The position numbers and the translations under genes were made by a program. Of a DNA stretch of 64,000 nucleotides, positions 36,440 to 44,893 are shown one piece after another. How positions within the stretch are numbered: the stretch's first letter is position 1; every line of letters begins with the position of its first letter. This DNA is from a virus. Under the pieces are notes generated by a model that was not told where the DNA came from, ran no database searches, and saw only the letters and a program-made list of their open reading frames with translations. The stretch spans positions 1 through 64,000 of IMG/VR virus record IMGVR_UViG_3300042869_000676; one strand, given 5' to 3'.

Positions 36440-37060
36440 ATGGCTATTCGTCTCTTACCATTCCGTCAACTCAATGAGTTTGACGTGGTCAATATGTACG
36501 CCCTTGTTGACGCTGCCGTTAACGAGAGCACAACAGGCGTTGGCAGCGGTGACGCAGGTGTTTTCGTTAAAGTTTCCGCAGGTAACTTTGACTTAGATCC
36601 TGTTTCATACGCTTCCGACTCATACCTCGGCAAAACCGATTATCCGCATATCGGTGCTGCCCAATATCCAAAGGTTAACCTCAAGGTTACACCTGCCGCC
36701 TCTGGCGACCTCACAAACTGCCTCGGCATCACTCTCCGTCAAACTGCTAAAACAGATGAAAACGGCGAAAAACTTCTCTACTACCGCCAAAAAGCGGAAG
36801 AGCTGATGTGTGTTCTGCCTGGTCAAGCTGTTCCAGTTGCTACTCGTGGTATCTTCTCGCTTGGCGCTGGCGCTATCGACGGTACCCTCACAGTTGGCTC
36901 TGGCTTCAAACTTTCCGCCAATGGTGGTAAAGTTACAGGCTGCGCTCACAGTGACGCTGGCAAACTCGGCCTTGTTCTTGGAACAGGCTCACGCACAACT
37001 CTTAACGGTGTTGCTGATCAATTCAACGGCGGTTTCGCTGTTGTAGGTCTGCGTATGTAA
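36440..37060 (+). CDS. Probable head decoration or stabilisation protein
   Basis: 206 residues between protease-scaffold and capsid genes. Gly/Ala/Ser-rich beta protein with LPGQAVPVATRGIFSLGAGAIDGTLTVGSGFKLSANGGKV (about 125-164), similar in composition to capsid-decorating trimers (D/Hoc-like small beta proteins, or DUF2190-type). Ribosome site AAGGAAAACAAT before ATG 36440. Expected on the capsid outer surface. Function by context and composition, not by a specific motif. Confidence 0.7.
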   Translation: MAIRLLPFRQLNEFDVVNMYALVDAAVNESTTGVGSGDAGVFVKVSAGNFDLDPVSYASDSYLGKTDYPHIGAAQYPKVNLKVTPAASGDLTNCLGITLRQTAKTDENGEKLLYYRQKAEELMCVLPGQAVPVATRGIFSLGAGAIDGTLTVGSGFKLSANGGKVTGCAHSDAGKLGLVLGTGSRTTLNGVADQFNGGFAVVGLRM

Positions 37061-37094
37061 TTGAACAATAAAATATAAAAGGAAAAAATTTATA

Positions 37095-38234
37095 ATGAAA
37101 ATCACATTAAAGCGCACACCAGAACAGATTGAGCTTATCAAAGCTATGGCTAGCCGCAACCGCACCATCGCTTACGATGCGCAAGTTGCTCTCGCCTCTT
37201 TCATCGGACCTGTACTTGCAGAAGTTATCAACAACGCTCCTACACTGAGCAACTTGTTCACAACTCTGCCATTCAATGCCGACGACAATCCCAGCATTCC
37301 GCTCGACCTCTACTTCGACATCAATGACGAAGACTATATCACAGTATATTCTCAGTCAGTCGCTGGTGGTCTTCCAACCAATCAAGTTCTCCCAACCACA
37401 TCCGAATTGAAAGTCGCTACTTACAGCCTCGACAGCGCTCTGTCGTTTGATCGTAAGTACGCTGCCAAACATCGTATGGACGTTGTAGCGAAAACCTTCA
37501 CCCGCATGGCCCAAGAAGTTCTCTTGAAACAAGAACGCACTTCCGCCTCGCTGGTAATGGCCGCTCTCGCAGCCGCCACCACAAACAGCAAGCAGCACGT
37601 TCAAAAAGCTAACCAAGCTGGTCGTTTCCTCTTGGCTGACTTGAACGAACTGCTCACCCTCGCAAAGCGTATCTCCACATCGTGGGCTAACGGTACTCCT
37701 GCTGGTGGCGCTCGCGCTGGTTTGACCGACATTCTGGTTTCCCCAGAAATCGTTGAGCAAATTCGTGCAATGGCTTATAACCCAATCAACACCGTTTCTG
37801 GTATCACCGCTGCTGGCGGCACAGCTTCTTCAGTTGGCATTCCTGCCACTGACGAAATGCGCTCCGCTATCTACGGTGCAGCTGGCATTCCAAGCTTCTA
37901 CGGCGTTTCGATCTTGGAATTCGTTGAAATGGGCAAAGGCCAAAAGTTCAACACCATTTTCGACACCGCTGCTGACGCCACCACCTTCACAAAGGCTGAT
38001 GGTACAAGCTCTGGTGACTTCACTGGTTCCACACAAGAAATCATCGTTGGTATTGACCGCAGCCGCGAGTCACTCCTTCGTGTTGTCGCTACCGATCCAG
38101 ATTCCAACTCGGAATTCACGCTCGTTGCCGACGACCAATTCAGCATCCGCCAAAATAAGATCGGTTATTTCGGCTCGATGGAAGAAGGCCGCATGATTCT
38201 CGACAATCGTGCGCTTGTTGGCAAGATCGTCTAA
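37095..38234 (+). CDS. Major capsid protein
   Basis: 379 residues. It follows the protease-scaffold and decoration genes and is followed by a strong terminator, as expected of the most highly expressed late gene. The sequence shows HK97-fold features: a helical N-arm, the spine-helix region (about residues 125-150, HRMDVVAKTFTRMAQEVLLKQERTSASLVMAAL), GLTDILVSPEIVEQIRAMA, and a C-terminal IVGIDRS...RVVATDPDSN segment then DDQFSIRQNKIGYFGS. Codons are more G/C-rich than in neighbours, as often seen in highly expressed genes. Ribosome site AAAAGGAAAAAA upstream. Self-assembles on the scaffold; residues that would be processed are not identified. Confidence 0.88.
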   Translation: MKITLKRTPEQIELIKAMASRNRTIAYDAQVALASFIGPVLAEVINNAPTLSNLFTTLPFNADDNPSIPLDLYFDINDEDYITVYSQSVAGGLPTNQVLPTTSELKVATYSLDSALSFDRKYAAKHRMDVVAKTFTRMAQEVLLKQERTSASLVMAALAAATTNSKQHVQKANQAGRFLLADLNELLTLAKRISTSWANGTPAGGARAGLTDILVSPEIVEQIRAMAYNPINTVSGITAAGGTASSVGIPATDEMRSAIYGAAGIPSFYGVSILEFVEMGKGQKFNTIFDTAADATTFTKADGTSSGDFTGSTQEIIVGIDRSRESLLRVVATDPDSNSEFTLVADDQFSIRQNKIGYFGSMEEGRMILDNRALVGKIV

Positions 38235-38251
38235 TAGAATAGTTCTTACGA

Positions 38252-38280
38252 AGCCCGCCTCGAAAGAGGCGGGTTTTTTA
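38252..38280 (+). terminator. Rho-independent terminator after the capsid gene
   Basis: CCCGCCTC-gaaa-GAGGCGGG then TTTTTT (38254-38279). Confidence 0.95.
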
Positions 38281-38298
38281 TTCTCTATACTCTAGAAA

Positions 38299-38308
38299 AG
38301 TGTAAACT
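38299..38308 (+). promoter_or_regulatory. GTGTAA-type promoter motif
   Basis: AGTGTAAACT, 17 bases before ATG 38326, just after the capsid terminator, so it restarts transcription. Confidence 0.45.
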
Positions 38309-38325
38309 GTAAGGTATCATCTAGT

Positions 38326-38721
38326 ATGGAAACATCAACTGGACAGTCTAAAGTTAAAGAAAATCCGAGTCTTATGAGTGCTTTAAACAGCATTCAAGAT
38401 AAGAACTCTAAGGAGTATCGTGATAAAGTTCGTGAACTAGAAACCGCTTTAGGCGTTAAAGAAGTAAATATTTTTGGCACAGCAAATCGCTCTATCTTTG
38501 AAGAAAATTTAGATGAGATGAACGAGATGCAAATGCAAGCGTTGGCGCGTCGTCTTTACATTGATCAATCTGGCAGCAAGCCTATGTTAAAGAAGCGTTT
38601 GATGAGGCAGTTTGACACTCAGAACGTTCAGAGTCGTGGTTATTTTTCTCCTCAACCAAAACAAAAAGAGCTATTTTCTGAAAAACAGAAGATTGCTATG
38701 AACAAAATCTTAAATGGCTAA
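38326..38721 (+). CDS. Uncharacterised protein with SAP-like segment
   Basis: 131 residues. The middle (about 66-95, MNEMQMQALARRLYIDQSGSKPMLKKRLMRQF) looks like a SAP-type DNA-binding helix-turn-helix (L-x-L-R-x2-D-x-S-G-x-K-x2-L-x3-L). Overlaps the next gene by 8 bases. The location after the capsid gene suggests a head or neck component. Function by context only. Confidence 0.65.
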   Translation: METSTGQSKVKENPSLMSALNSIQDKNSKEYRDKVRELETALGVKEVNIFGTANRSIFEENLDEMNEMQMQALARRLYIDQSGSKPMLKKRLMRQFDTQNVQSRGYFSPQPKQKELFSEKQKIAMNKILNG

Positions 38722-39202
38722 TATCGAACAAGTAGCAAGCGGTATATTCTTCTACGAATTTGACGCTGATGTAGCAGAAGCTAATATCAGTGTCATTTCT
38801 GGTTGGATTACCGCAAACTTAGGCGAAATCAACAACTTGATTTTTACTAATTTCACAGGCGAAGATGCTAGTCTTGGAAAAGAAGAACAAGATATTCTCA
38901 AGCATCTTTATATGGCGAGCTACTACAAAAAGAAGTCGAGAAACGTCATCAAATCTATTGGTTCTTCCTCTGGAAACGGAATCTTGTCTTTAAAAGACGA
39001 AGACAATACAATTGTGTTTGTTAATACAAACGAAGTGAGCAAACAGTTTCATTCTTTATCGAAAAGTCATATGGAAGAAGTTAACAAACTTGTTTATGCT
39101 TATAATTATTATCAAGCAAGACCAACTCAAGTTGTAAACAAGAGTATGTTTAATGATGTTATGGGTTTGGTTGCTACTGGTACAGGTTTCATCATCTACT
39201 AA
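38714..39202 (+). CDS. Probable head completion / neck protein
   Basis: 162 residues. Mostly helical N-terminal half (ANISVISGWITANLGEINNLIFTNF, then LGKEEQDILKHLYMASYYKKKSRNVI) resembles the helical connector proteins (gp6/gp15-like) that follow the capsid gene in many phages. This is based on position and helix pattern, not a clear motif. Followed by a terminator. Confidence 0.65.
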   Translation: MANIEQVASGIFFYEFDADVAEANISVISGWITANLGEINNLIFTNFTGEDASLGKEEQDILKHLYMASYYKKKSRNVIKSIGSSSGNGILSLKDEDNTIVFVNTNEVSKQFHSLSKSHMEEVNKLVYAYNYYQARPTQVVNKSMFNDVMGLVATGTGFIIY

Positions 39203-39224
39203 AGTCTAGTTTTAATTAAAATTC

Positions 39225-39253
39225 AAAAGCGCACCCTTAAAAGTGCGCTTTTT
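39225..39253 (+). terminator. Rho-independent terminator
   Basis: AAAAGCGCAC-ccttaaaa-GTGCGCTTTTT. The following GTGTAAATT at 39254 restarts the fibre genes. Confidence 0.95.
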
Positions 39254-39263
39254 GTGTAAATTT
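39254..39263 (+). promoter_or_regulatory. GTGTAA-type promoter motif
   Basis: GTGTAAATTT, touching the terminator above and 19 bases before ATG 39282. Confidence 0.45.
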
Positions 39264-39281
39264 AAATGAACGCTTCTAACA

Positions 39282-39623
39282 ATGTCTGCTTCTACTTACA
39301 ACATTTCCATAGAAACAAATACAGATTATTCTGTTAGTCTTATACTTAAAGATGCTGGAGGCGTAGCAATCAATCTTACTTCTGCAACAATTGATGCAGA
39401 AATAAAACAGAATTATTATTCGCCAACACTTGTTGCTTTTACAGTAACGAAAACAAATCCTAGTATTGGATCAATCAAACTTGCTTTAACTGCTGCGCAA
39501 ACTGCGGCATTACATCCGGGCGATTTGCAGTATGATGTTTTAGTAAAATTTGATAATGGTACATTTCAAAAAATATTAAAAGGAGTTATTTCGGTAACAT
39601 CAGGCATAACATCACTCTCATAA
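39282..39623 (+). CDS. Small fibre / baseplate-type protein
   Basis: 113 residues. An immunoglobulin-like beta domain typical of the N-terminal part of phage baseplate and upper fibre proteins: NTDYSVSLILKDAGGVAINLTSATIDAEIKQNY, then IGSIKLALTAAQTAAL and GDLQYDVLVKFDNGTFQKILKGVISV. Resembles the BppU-like N-terminal domain. Two bases before the next gene, which probably is its partner. Fibre attachment function inferred. Confidence 0.7.
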   Translation: MSASTYNISIETNTDYSVSLILKDAGGVAINLTSATIDAEIKQNYYSPTLVAFTVTKTNPSIGSIKLALTAAQTAALHPGDLQYDVLVKFDNGTFQKILKGVISVTSGITSLS

Positions 39624-39624
39624 A

Positions 39625-40314
39625 ATGCCCGAAGTAGTTGAAATTATTATATCTGGTAATGATGATGGGCCGATTCAAATTATTGAAGCGGATCAGTTCA
39701 ATCATAACTCGCTTCCTGACTTACAAGGAGGAACTGGTGGTCAATATTATCACTTAACAAGTGGTCAATACAATTTCGTTACTGGTATTTTCGCAGATCA
39801 GATTGATCCTACTCACGACGTATTCTTTGAAAAGAATGTCTCTGTCTCAGGCACACTTCTTCTTGGTAGTGGAACAGACAATACTTTAAGTGGTATTCGT
39901 ACAGCTGCTGATGGCAGTTTTTCTCAAGCTGGTGATGCTCAATATTCCGAATTTATTTTAAAAAGAGAAACAACAACAACTGGAACTTATGAGTTGGCGT
40001 TTCCAAATCAAATCAAGAAGTTAACTTTGCCTAATAACACTTCATGGTTCTTTAAAGTGAGAGTTATTGGAAGATCAACTGCTGGTTTAACATCAACGTT
40101 TAACGCAGAAGGCACAATTAAGAAAGGTATAAGCGCAGGATTCACAGAAATTGTTGGAGGAACAATTGTGAACGGAATAACTGATGAGTTGGCAGTTGGC
40201 GGAATCTTAATCGACGCTGACACAACTTATGGTTACTTGAAGATCAGCGCTTTAGGTTTGGCGGCGACTACAATTCACTGGGTTGCATTTCTAGATTTAA
40301 TACAAGTAAAATAA
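39625..40314 (+). CDS. Tail fibre or attachment protein
   Basis: 229 residues. Contains a central linker (LPDLQGGTGGQYYHLTSGQY) of the type found in phage fibres that carry repeated G/Q-rich connections, followed by a beta-rich globular head (EFILKRETTTTGTYELAFPNQIKKLTLPNNTSWFFKVRVIG). No enzymatic motif. Neighbours are all fibre genes. Receptor contact or chaperoning is likely but not proven. Confidence 0.75.
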   Translation: MPEVVEIIISGNDDGPIQIIEADQFNHNSLPDLQGGTGGQYYHLTSGQYNFVTGIFADQIDPTHDVFFEKNVSVSGTLLLGSGTDNTLSGIRTAADGSFSQAGDAQYSEFILKRETTTTGTYELAFPNQIKKLTLPNNTSWFFKVRVIGRSTAGLTSTFNAEGTIKKGISAGFTEIVGGTIVNGITDELAVGGILIDADTTYGYLKISALGLAATTIHWVAFLDLIQVK

Positions 40315-40324
40315 CAACAAAATC

Positions 40325-40334
40325 GTGTAAATAA
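40325..40334 (+). promoter_or_regulatory. GTGTAA-type promoter motif
   Basis: GTGTAAATAA, with GGAG ribosome site at 40344-40347 and ATG 40358 downstream. Confidence 0.45.
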
Positions 40335-40357
40335 TTTAATAACGGAGAATTTAAAAA

Positions 40358-42388
40358 ATGGCTATCTACTATACAGGCTCACTGGTCGGCAATCAAATCA
40401 ACTTTACAACAGGCTCTGCGTCGATTGTTGCCGCTGACCTTAAACAGTACGTTATCGACCAGACAGTTTCTGGTGGACAAACTGGTTTAACCCCAAGCAC
40501 AAAGGCTACATTCGACTTTACCACTGGTATCTCTGGTTACCTTAGTGGTCAAGCTTATGACTTGAGAGTTGCCACAGGAATTATCTCCAATTTCACTGGT
40601 ACTCTTGGCTCTGCTGCTTTCCGCGATATCTCTGAAACTGTCGCGGAAAACGGCACAGGCGTTTCAACGTCTGATTCTGTATGGGATTTCGGCACAGGCT
40701 TGTCTGGCTACCTCTCTATCAACGCTGGTAATCTTTACCAAGTTAATGCTTCTAGCCCAACTGCTAATACAGCTAATATCAATTTAACTGGTCGTGTTAG
40801 CGGTCAAGTTTTCAATGATTTTGTTCAAGTAGTTGCTGGAACTGGTCTTGAACTTTCTGTTGCTACTGATGCAATTACAATTTCTCACAAAGATACTTCT
40901 AGCGTAGCTGATGTTACTGTTGCCGCAGCTGCTGGTTCTGCTATCACTGGTGTTGTATTCACTTTTGACCCATTTGGTCACGTTCTCTCTGCTACTGGTC
41001 AAACCGCAGTTATTGTTCGTGATCAAATTGCTAGCGGCGTAACCACAACTGCTCCAAGTGAAGGTTCTGTTCATACTTTGTCTGGTTTGCTGAGAACTTT
41101 AATCAATGAATCGTATGCTAGAGATTTAGAAAGCGTAACAAACAGCGGAAATTCTACCACAAACGGAATTACAGTTGGCGATCTTACTGCAAATGGTAAT
41201 GTGATTCTTGGTAGTGATGCTTCTGATACATTAACAGTTAAAGCTGGTCCAGTTGTTTTCTTAAACTCTGTTCAAAGCTCTGACGCTGTTGTTTTCGGTC
41301 CAAACGACGCGACAAAAGTTTCGGCTTACAAATCCGACGCAAATCTTTTAAGACTTGATGGTAGTTTAGTCATTACTGGTAACTTAACTGTTAGCGGTAC
41401 TACAACCTACATTAACACAACCGAAACAAACATCGGTGATGCGCTAATTACTCTTAACGCTGACTTTACTGGAGCAGTACCAACTGAAAACGGTGGTATT
41501 GAAATTGAACGCGGCACAGAAGCAAACACAGCTCTCCGCTGGAACGAAGGTCTTGATCGCTGGCAGTTCACAAACGATGGAACGACATACTACAATATGC
41601 CGATCACATCGGAATTCACCATGTACGACCTTGCTGTCGCTGCTGGTGGAACTAATGATGCGATTATCCGCATCACAGGCTCTAATGGCGACGTAAATGA
41701 CATTACTATTAGCGGCTCTAGCGGAATTCTTGTTACTGACAATGGTTCTAATCTGATTGTTGTTTCTCACGAAGATACATCTGCTGCCGTTAGCACAGTT
41801 AGCACAAATACTCAAGGCGTTGTAATCCAGAATTTCACTGGTCTAGTTGATATTTACGGTCACATCACTGGTCTTGGCGTTCAAACAACTGACCTTGACG
41901 TTCTTTATCCTCGCACTGGTCAAGTAACACTTGATTACATCACCACAAACGGTTCTGGCACAGCTAACGATCTTGTTATCGGTGGCATTACAGTTTCAGG
42001 TTCTGCTCAAGCTAAGTCTGATCACTTTGCAGTTTACTGCACAACTACAGACGACGCAACCACAGAAATGTTCTTAAACGGAACATCTGGACGAGTCACT
42101 ATCGCAAATAATTCTGCCGCTTCTTTCAAAGGAACAATCACAGCGTTCGATACAACAAACGCCAAAGCCGCTTCTTGGTCTTATGATTGCTTGGTTGCTA
42201 ACAAAGCTGGTAATACAGCTCTTGTCGCTAACGCTATCGTCACAAAGTTCGCTTCTGAAAGCAACGCTCCTTGGGAAGTGTTCGTTGATGGCGACAATAC
42301 AACAGATTCTCTAAAGCTCCAAGTTAAAGGCGAAGCCGCCGCTACAATCAAATGGACTGCTAGCGTAATTAGCGCTGTCGTTTCATAA
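40358..42388 (+). CDS. Large tail fibre protein
   Basis: 676 residues. The N-terminus MAIYYTGSLVGNQINFTTGSAS is related to that of the proteins at 42424 and 44894 (M-x-YY-G-S-x-Q-x-x-F), suggesting a shared attachment module. The middle has many short beta repeats (SVADVTVAAAAGSAITGVVFTFDPFGHVLSATG; ...LVITGNLTVSGTTTYINTTETNIGDALITLN), as in phage fibre shafts. The C-terminal head is compact (WSYDCLVANKAGNTALVANAIVTKFASES). Strong ribosome site GGAG. No chaperone domain seen; it may use the S74 domain of neighbours or none. Confidence 0.85.
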   Translation: MAIYYTGSLVGNQINFTTGSASIVAADLKQYVIDQTVSGGQTGLTPSTKATFDFTTGISGYLSGQAYDLRVATGIISNFTGTLGSAAFRDISETVAENGTGVSTSDSVWDFGTGLSGYLSINAGNLYQVNASSPTANTANINLTGRVSGQVFNDFVQVVAGTGLELSVATDAITISHKDTSSVADVTVAAAAGSAITGVVFTFDPFGHVLSATGQTAVIVRDQIASGVTTTAPSEGSVHTLSGLLRTLINESYARDLESVTNSGNSTTNGITVGDLTANGNVILGSDASDTLTVKAGPVVFLNSVQSSDAVVFGPNDATKVSAYKSDANLLRLDGSLVITGNLTVSGTTTYINTTETNIGDALITLNADFTGAVPTENGGIEIERGTEANTALRWNEGLDRWQFTNDGTTYYNMPITSEFTMYDLAVAAGGTNDAIIRITGSNGDVNDITISGSSGILVTDNGSNLIVVSHEDTSAAVSTVSTNTQGVVIQNFTGLVDIYGHITGLGVQTTDLDVLYPRTGQVTLDYITTNGSGTANDLVIGGITVSGSAQAKSDHFAVYCTTTDDATTEMFLNGTSGRVTIANNSAASFKGTITAFDTTNAKAASWSYDCLVANKAGNTALVANAIVTKFASESNAPWEVFVDGDNTTDSLKLQVKGEAAATIKWTASVISAVVS

Positions 42389-42423
42389 GTGGGCGATGAA
42401 TTTTGAAATTAACATAAAGCAAT

Positions 42424-44400
42424 ATGGGAGTTTACTATCTAGGAGCAAGTCCTCAACAAGTTGATTTTCAAATCGTTGATGTTGATACTGGCGTTTTCTT
42501 AAACGCGCAGAGTGGCATAGCTTATAGTTCAACTCGCTTAAGCGGGCAGCTTTCATCTTATTACGCAGACGCATCTAATCTAACTGGAACTGCAAATTTA
42601 CCTTCTGGTGTTTTTGGTACATTAGATGTTGATTCGTTTATTAGAAATGTATCAACCAAGTTCGTTGATTATACAGTTTCTACTGCTGACGATGTTATTA
42701 TCTCAAGTTCAGCTGATCCAAAGACAATTAGTTTAATCTACGCTTCTGGCAACGCTGGAAGACAGTTTGTAATCAAAAATAAAGGAGCTGGAACTGTTAC
42801 AGTTAACGCTTCTGGAGTTGGTCAGATTGATGGCGCAGATACTTATTCTTTGCCGCAATATCAATCTATATCTGTGTTTAGCGATGGATCAACTTGGAAC
42901 GCTGATGCTGGTAAGCAAGGCATTCAAGGTATTCAAGGCTTGCAGGGCGTACAAGGAACTCAGGGTCCACAGGGAACTCAAGGCGTTCAGGGTACGCAAG
43001 GCGTTCAAGGAACTCAAGGCGTTCAGGGTACGCAAGGTTTACAAGGCCCACAAGGAACGCAGGGTGTTCAAGGTACTCAAGGTTTGCAAGGCCCACAAGG
43101 AACTCAAGGAGTTCAAGGTACACAAGGCGTTACTGGTTCGCAAGGCTCAACAGGCGCAACTGGAGCACAAGGAACTACTGGAGCTACAGGCGCGCAGGGA
43201 ACTACTGGTACTAACGGCGCTACAGGTTCACAAGGCTCAACAGGAGCTACTGGCTCGCAAGGCGCTCAAGGAACGCAAGGAAGAACAGGCGCGCAGGGGA
43301 CGACAGGCGCAACAGGTAATACTGGTAATACCGGTTCGCAAGGTGCAACAGGTTCAACTGGATCTACAGGCGGTACAGGCGCTACAGGCGCGCAGGGGGC
43401 GACAGGCGCAACAGGTAATACTGGTAATACTGGTTCACAAGGCGCGACTGGCTCAACTGGATCTACAGGATCAACTGGCGCAACAGGAGCGCAGGGAATT
43501 TCTGGCGCAACAATAGACAATACAGAAAGAACTTTATCCCGTTTATCTTTCACGGGTGTTGGTGGAAATTCTAATGTAACTTTTGGAGCAAATCACTATT
43601 CAATTGGTCAAGCTGGAGGAGGTTGGGATTATCCATATCCAGATTTAATTATTGGTTACCATACAGGTATTCGCATTGGTGGGTACTGGAATTACGGCGG
43701 TACAAGATTCTATAATGATTCACCAACTTCTAATGGTGGTGCCGAAGCTGAATTAATGTCGATAGGTAATGGAGATAATAACGTAAGAGTTCAAAATACA
43801 ATTTATGCCGCAGTTTTTTCCGATATTAACAATACTGCATATTATTTAGATCCAAATTCAAACTCCAATTTTGCTGGATCTATAAGCGTTAGCCAAAATA
43901 ACGCTTCGGGTGGAGGCATCATTCTCGCTGATGATGGCGACATTGTTGATTTGAATGACGCTTACTGTTCAATGCGATTTACCTCTGGAGTTCGTATTTT
44001 TAGCGCAAATAGAAGTGGTAGCGCGGTTATTAGTCTAGGAAGTAACGGAGCAATCGTAGCGAATTCTAATATTACCGCTTATGGAAGCGCTTCTGATATT
44101 AGATTAAAAGAAAATATTGTTCGTATTGATAACGCATTAAATAAGGTAATGCAGATAAATGGTTATTATTTTAACTATACTGGTAAAACTGAACGTATGG
44201 TTGGCGTTGTCGCGCAGGAAATTGAACCAGTTTTAAAAGAAGTCGTATATGAATACGAAAATATCGAAACAAAAGAAAAGAACAAAGCTGTTTACTACGG
44301 AAATATCACAGCTCTTCTTATCGAAGCGATGAAAGAGCAGCAAGCTACCATCGAATCACTAAAAGACCGCATTTTAGTGCTGGAAAACATTAAAAACTAA
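42424..44400 (+). CDS. Collagen-like tail fibre with S74-type C-terminal chaperone
   Basis: 658 residues. Residues 1-160 form a beta-rich attachment module. Residues about 162-359 are collagen-like Gly-x-x triplets, mostly GxQ ([10 protein letters not shown]) changing to GxT/GxS in the second half. The C-terminus starts at about 556 with SDIRLKENI, the hallmark of intramolecular chaperone (peptidase S74) domains, which trimerise the fibre and then cleave themselves off. The head between 359 and 556 probably binds a receptor. Confidence 0.92.
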   Translation: MGVYYLGASPQQVDFQIVDVDTGVFLNAQSGIAYSSTRLSGQLSSYYADASNLTGTANLPSGVFGTLDVDSFIRNVSTKFVDYTVSTADDVIISSSADPKTISLIYASGNAGRQFVIKNKGAGTVTVNASGVGQIDGADTYSLPQYQSISVFSDGSTWNADAGKQGIQGIQGLQGVQGTQGPQGTQGVQGTQGVQGTQGVQGTQGLQGPQGTQGVQGTQGLQGPQGTQGVQGTQGVTGSQGSTGATGAQGTTGATGAQGTTGTNGATGSQGSTGATGSQGAQGTQGRTGAQGTTGATGNTGNTGSQGATGSTGSTGGTGATGAQGATGATGNTGNTGSQGATGSTGSTGSTGATGAQGISGATIDNTERTLSRLSFTGVGGNSNVTFGANHYSIGQAGGGWDYPYPDLIIGYHTGIRIGGYWNYGGTRFYNDSPTSNGGAEAELMSIGNGDNNVRVQNTIYAAVFSDINNTAYYLDPNSNSNFAGSISVSQNNASGGGIILADDGDIVDLNDAYCSMRFTSGVRIFSANRSGSAVISLGSNGAIVANSNITAYGSASDIRLKENIVRIDNALNKVMQINGYYFNYTGKTERMVGVVAQEIEPVLKEVVYEYENIETKEKNKAVYYGNITALLIEAMKEQQATIESLKDRILVLENIKN

Positions 44401-44418
44401 TTTAAAATATATAAATTT

Positions 44419-44778
44419 ATGGCTATCACATATACATGGAAAGTAACAGGTATCAAGGTAAAAGACGAAGGCGCAAATAAGAACGCTATCGTTCAAACCT
44501 ACTGGAAAAAAATCGGTACAGACGAAAACGGCAACGTTGGAGAATTCTCTGGCGCTACTCCTTTCACAAGCGCGAACGTTCCTGACGGACAGTTCGTTGC
44601 ATTTGAAACTCTTACTGAAGCTAATGTTATCGCGTGGGTTCAAAGTGTCGTAACTGGCAGCTACGAAGAGCACGTTAACGAGCAAATCGCCAAGCAACTC
44701 GCTAAGAGCGATCCAGTAGAAATCAAAATGCCTTGGGATACTGGTGTTGCCCCTTCTGGCTCTGCTCCAACCCCATAA
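44419..44778 (+). CDS. Small virion-associated protein (cyanophage-type)
   Basis: 119 residues. Opening segment MAITYTWKVTGIKVKDE followed by AIVQTYWKKIGTDENG and FVAFETLTEANVIAWVQSVV, EEHVNEQIAKQLA is the pattern of a small family widespread in aquatic myo- and siphophages, of unknown but probably structural function. Sits between two giant fibre genes. No enzyme motif. Confidence 0.75.
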   Translation: MAITYTWKVTGIKVKDEGANKNAIVQTYWKKIGTDENGNVGEFSGATPFTSANVPDGQFVAFETLTEANVIAWVQSVVTGSYEEHVNEQIAKQLAKSDPVEIKMPWDTGVAPSGSAPTP

Positions 44779-44893
44779 GTTAGGTTGAGTTTATATAGCA
44801 GCTATGTTTTAGCCTTAAATGGTTAAAATATAGTTCGTTTTATGCTCAATTTAACTGTAAATCTAGTTATCGGATTAAGGTAACTATAATAAC
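44779..44893 (+). other. Gene-free spacer with weak promoter-like sites
   Basis: 115 bases before the largest fibre gene. ACTGTAAATC (44854-44863) is a partial match to the late motif. No terminator is apparent. Confidence 0.35.
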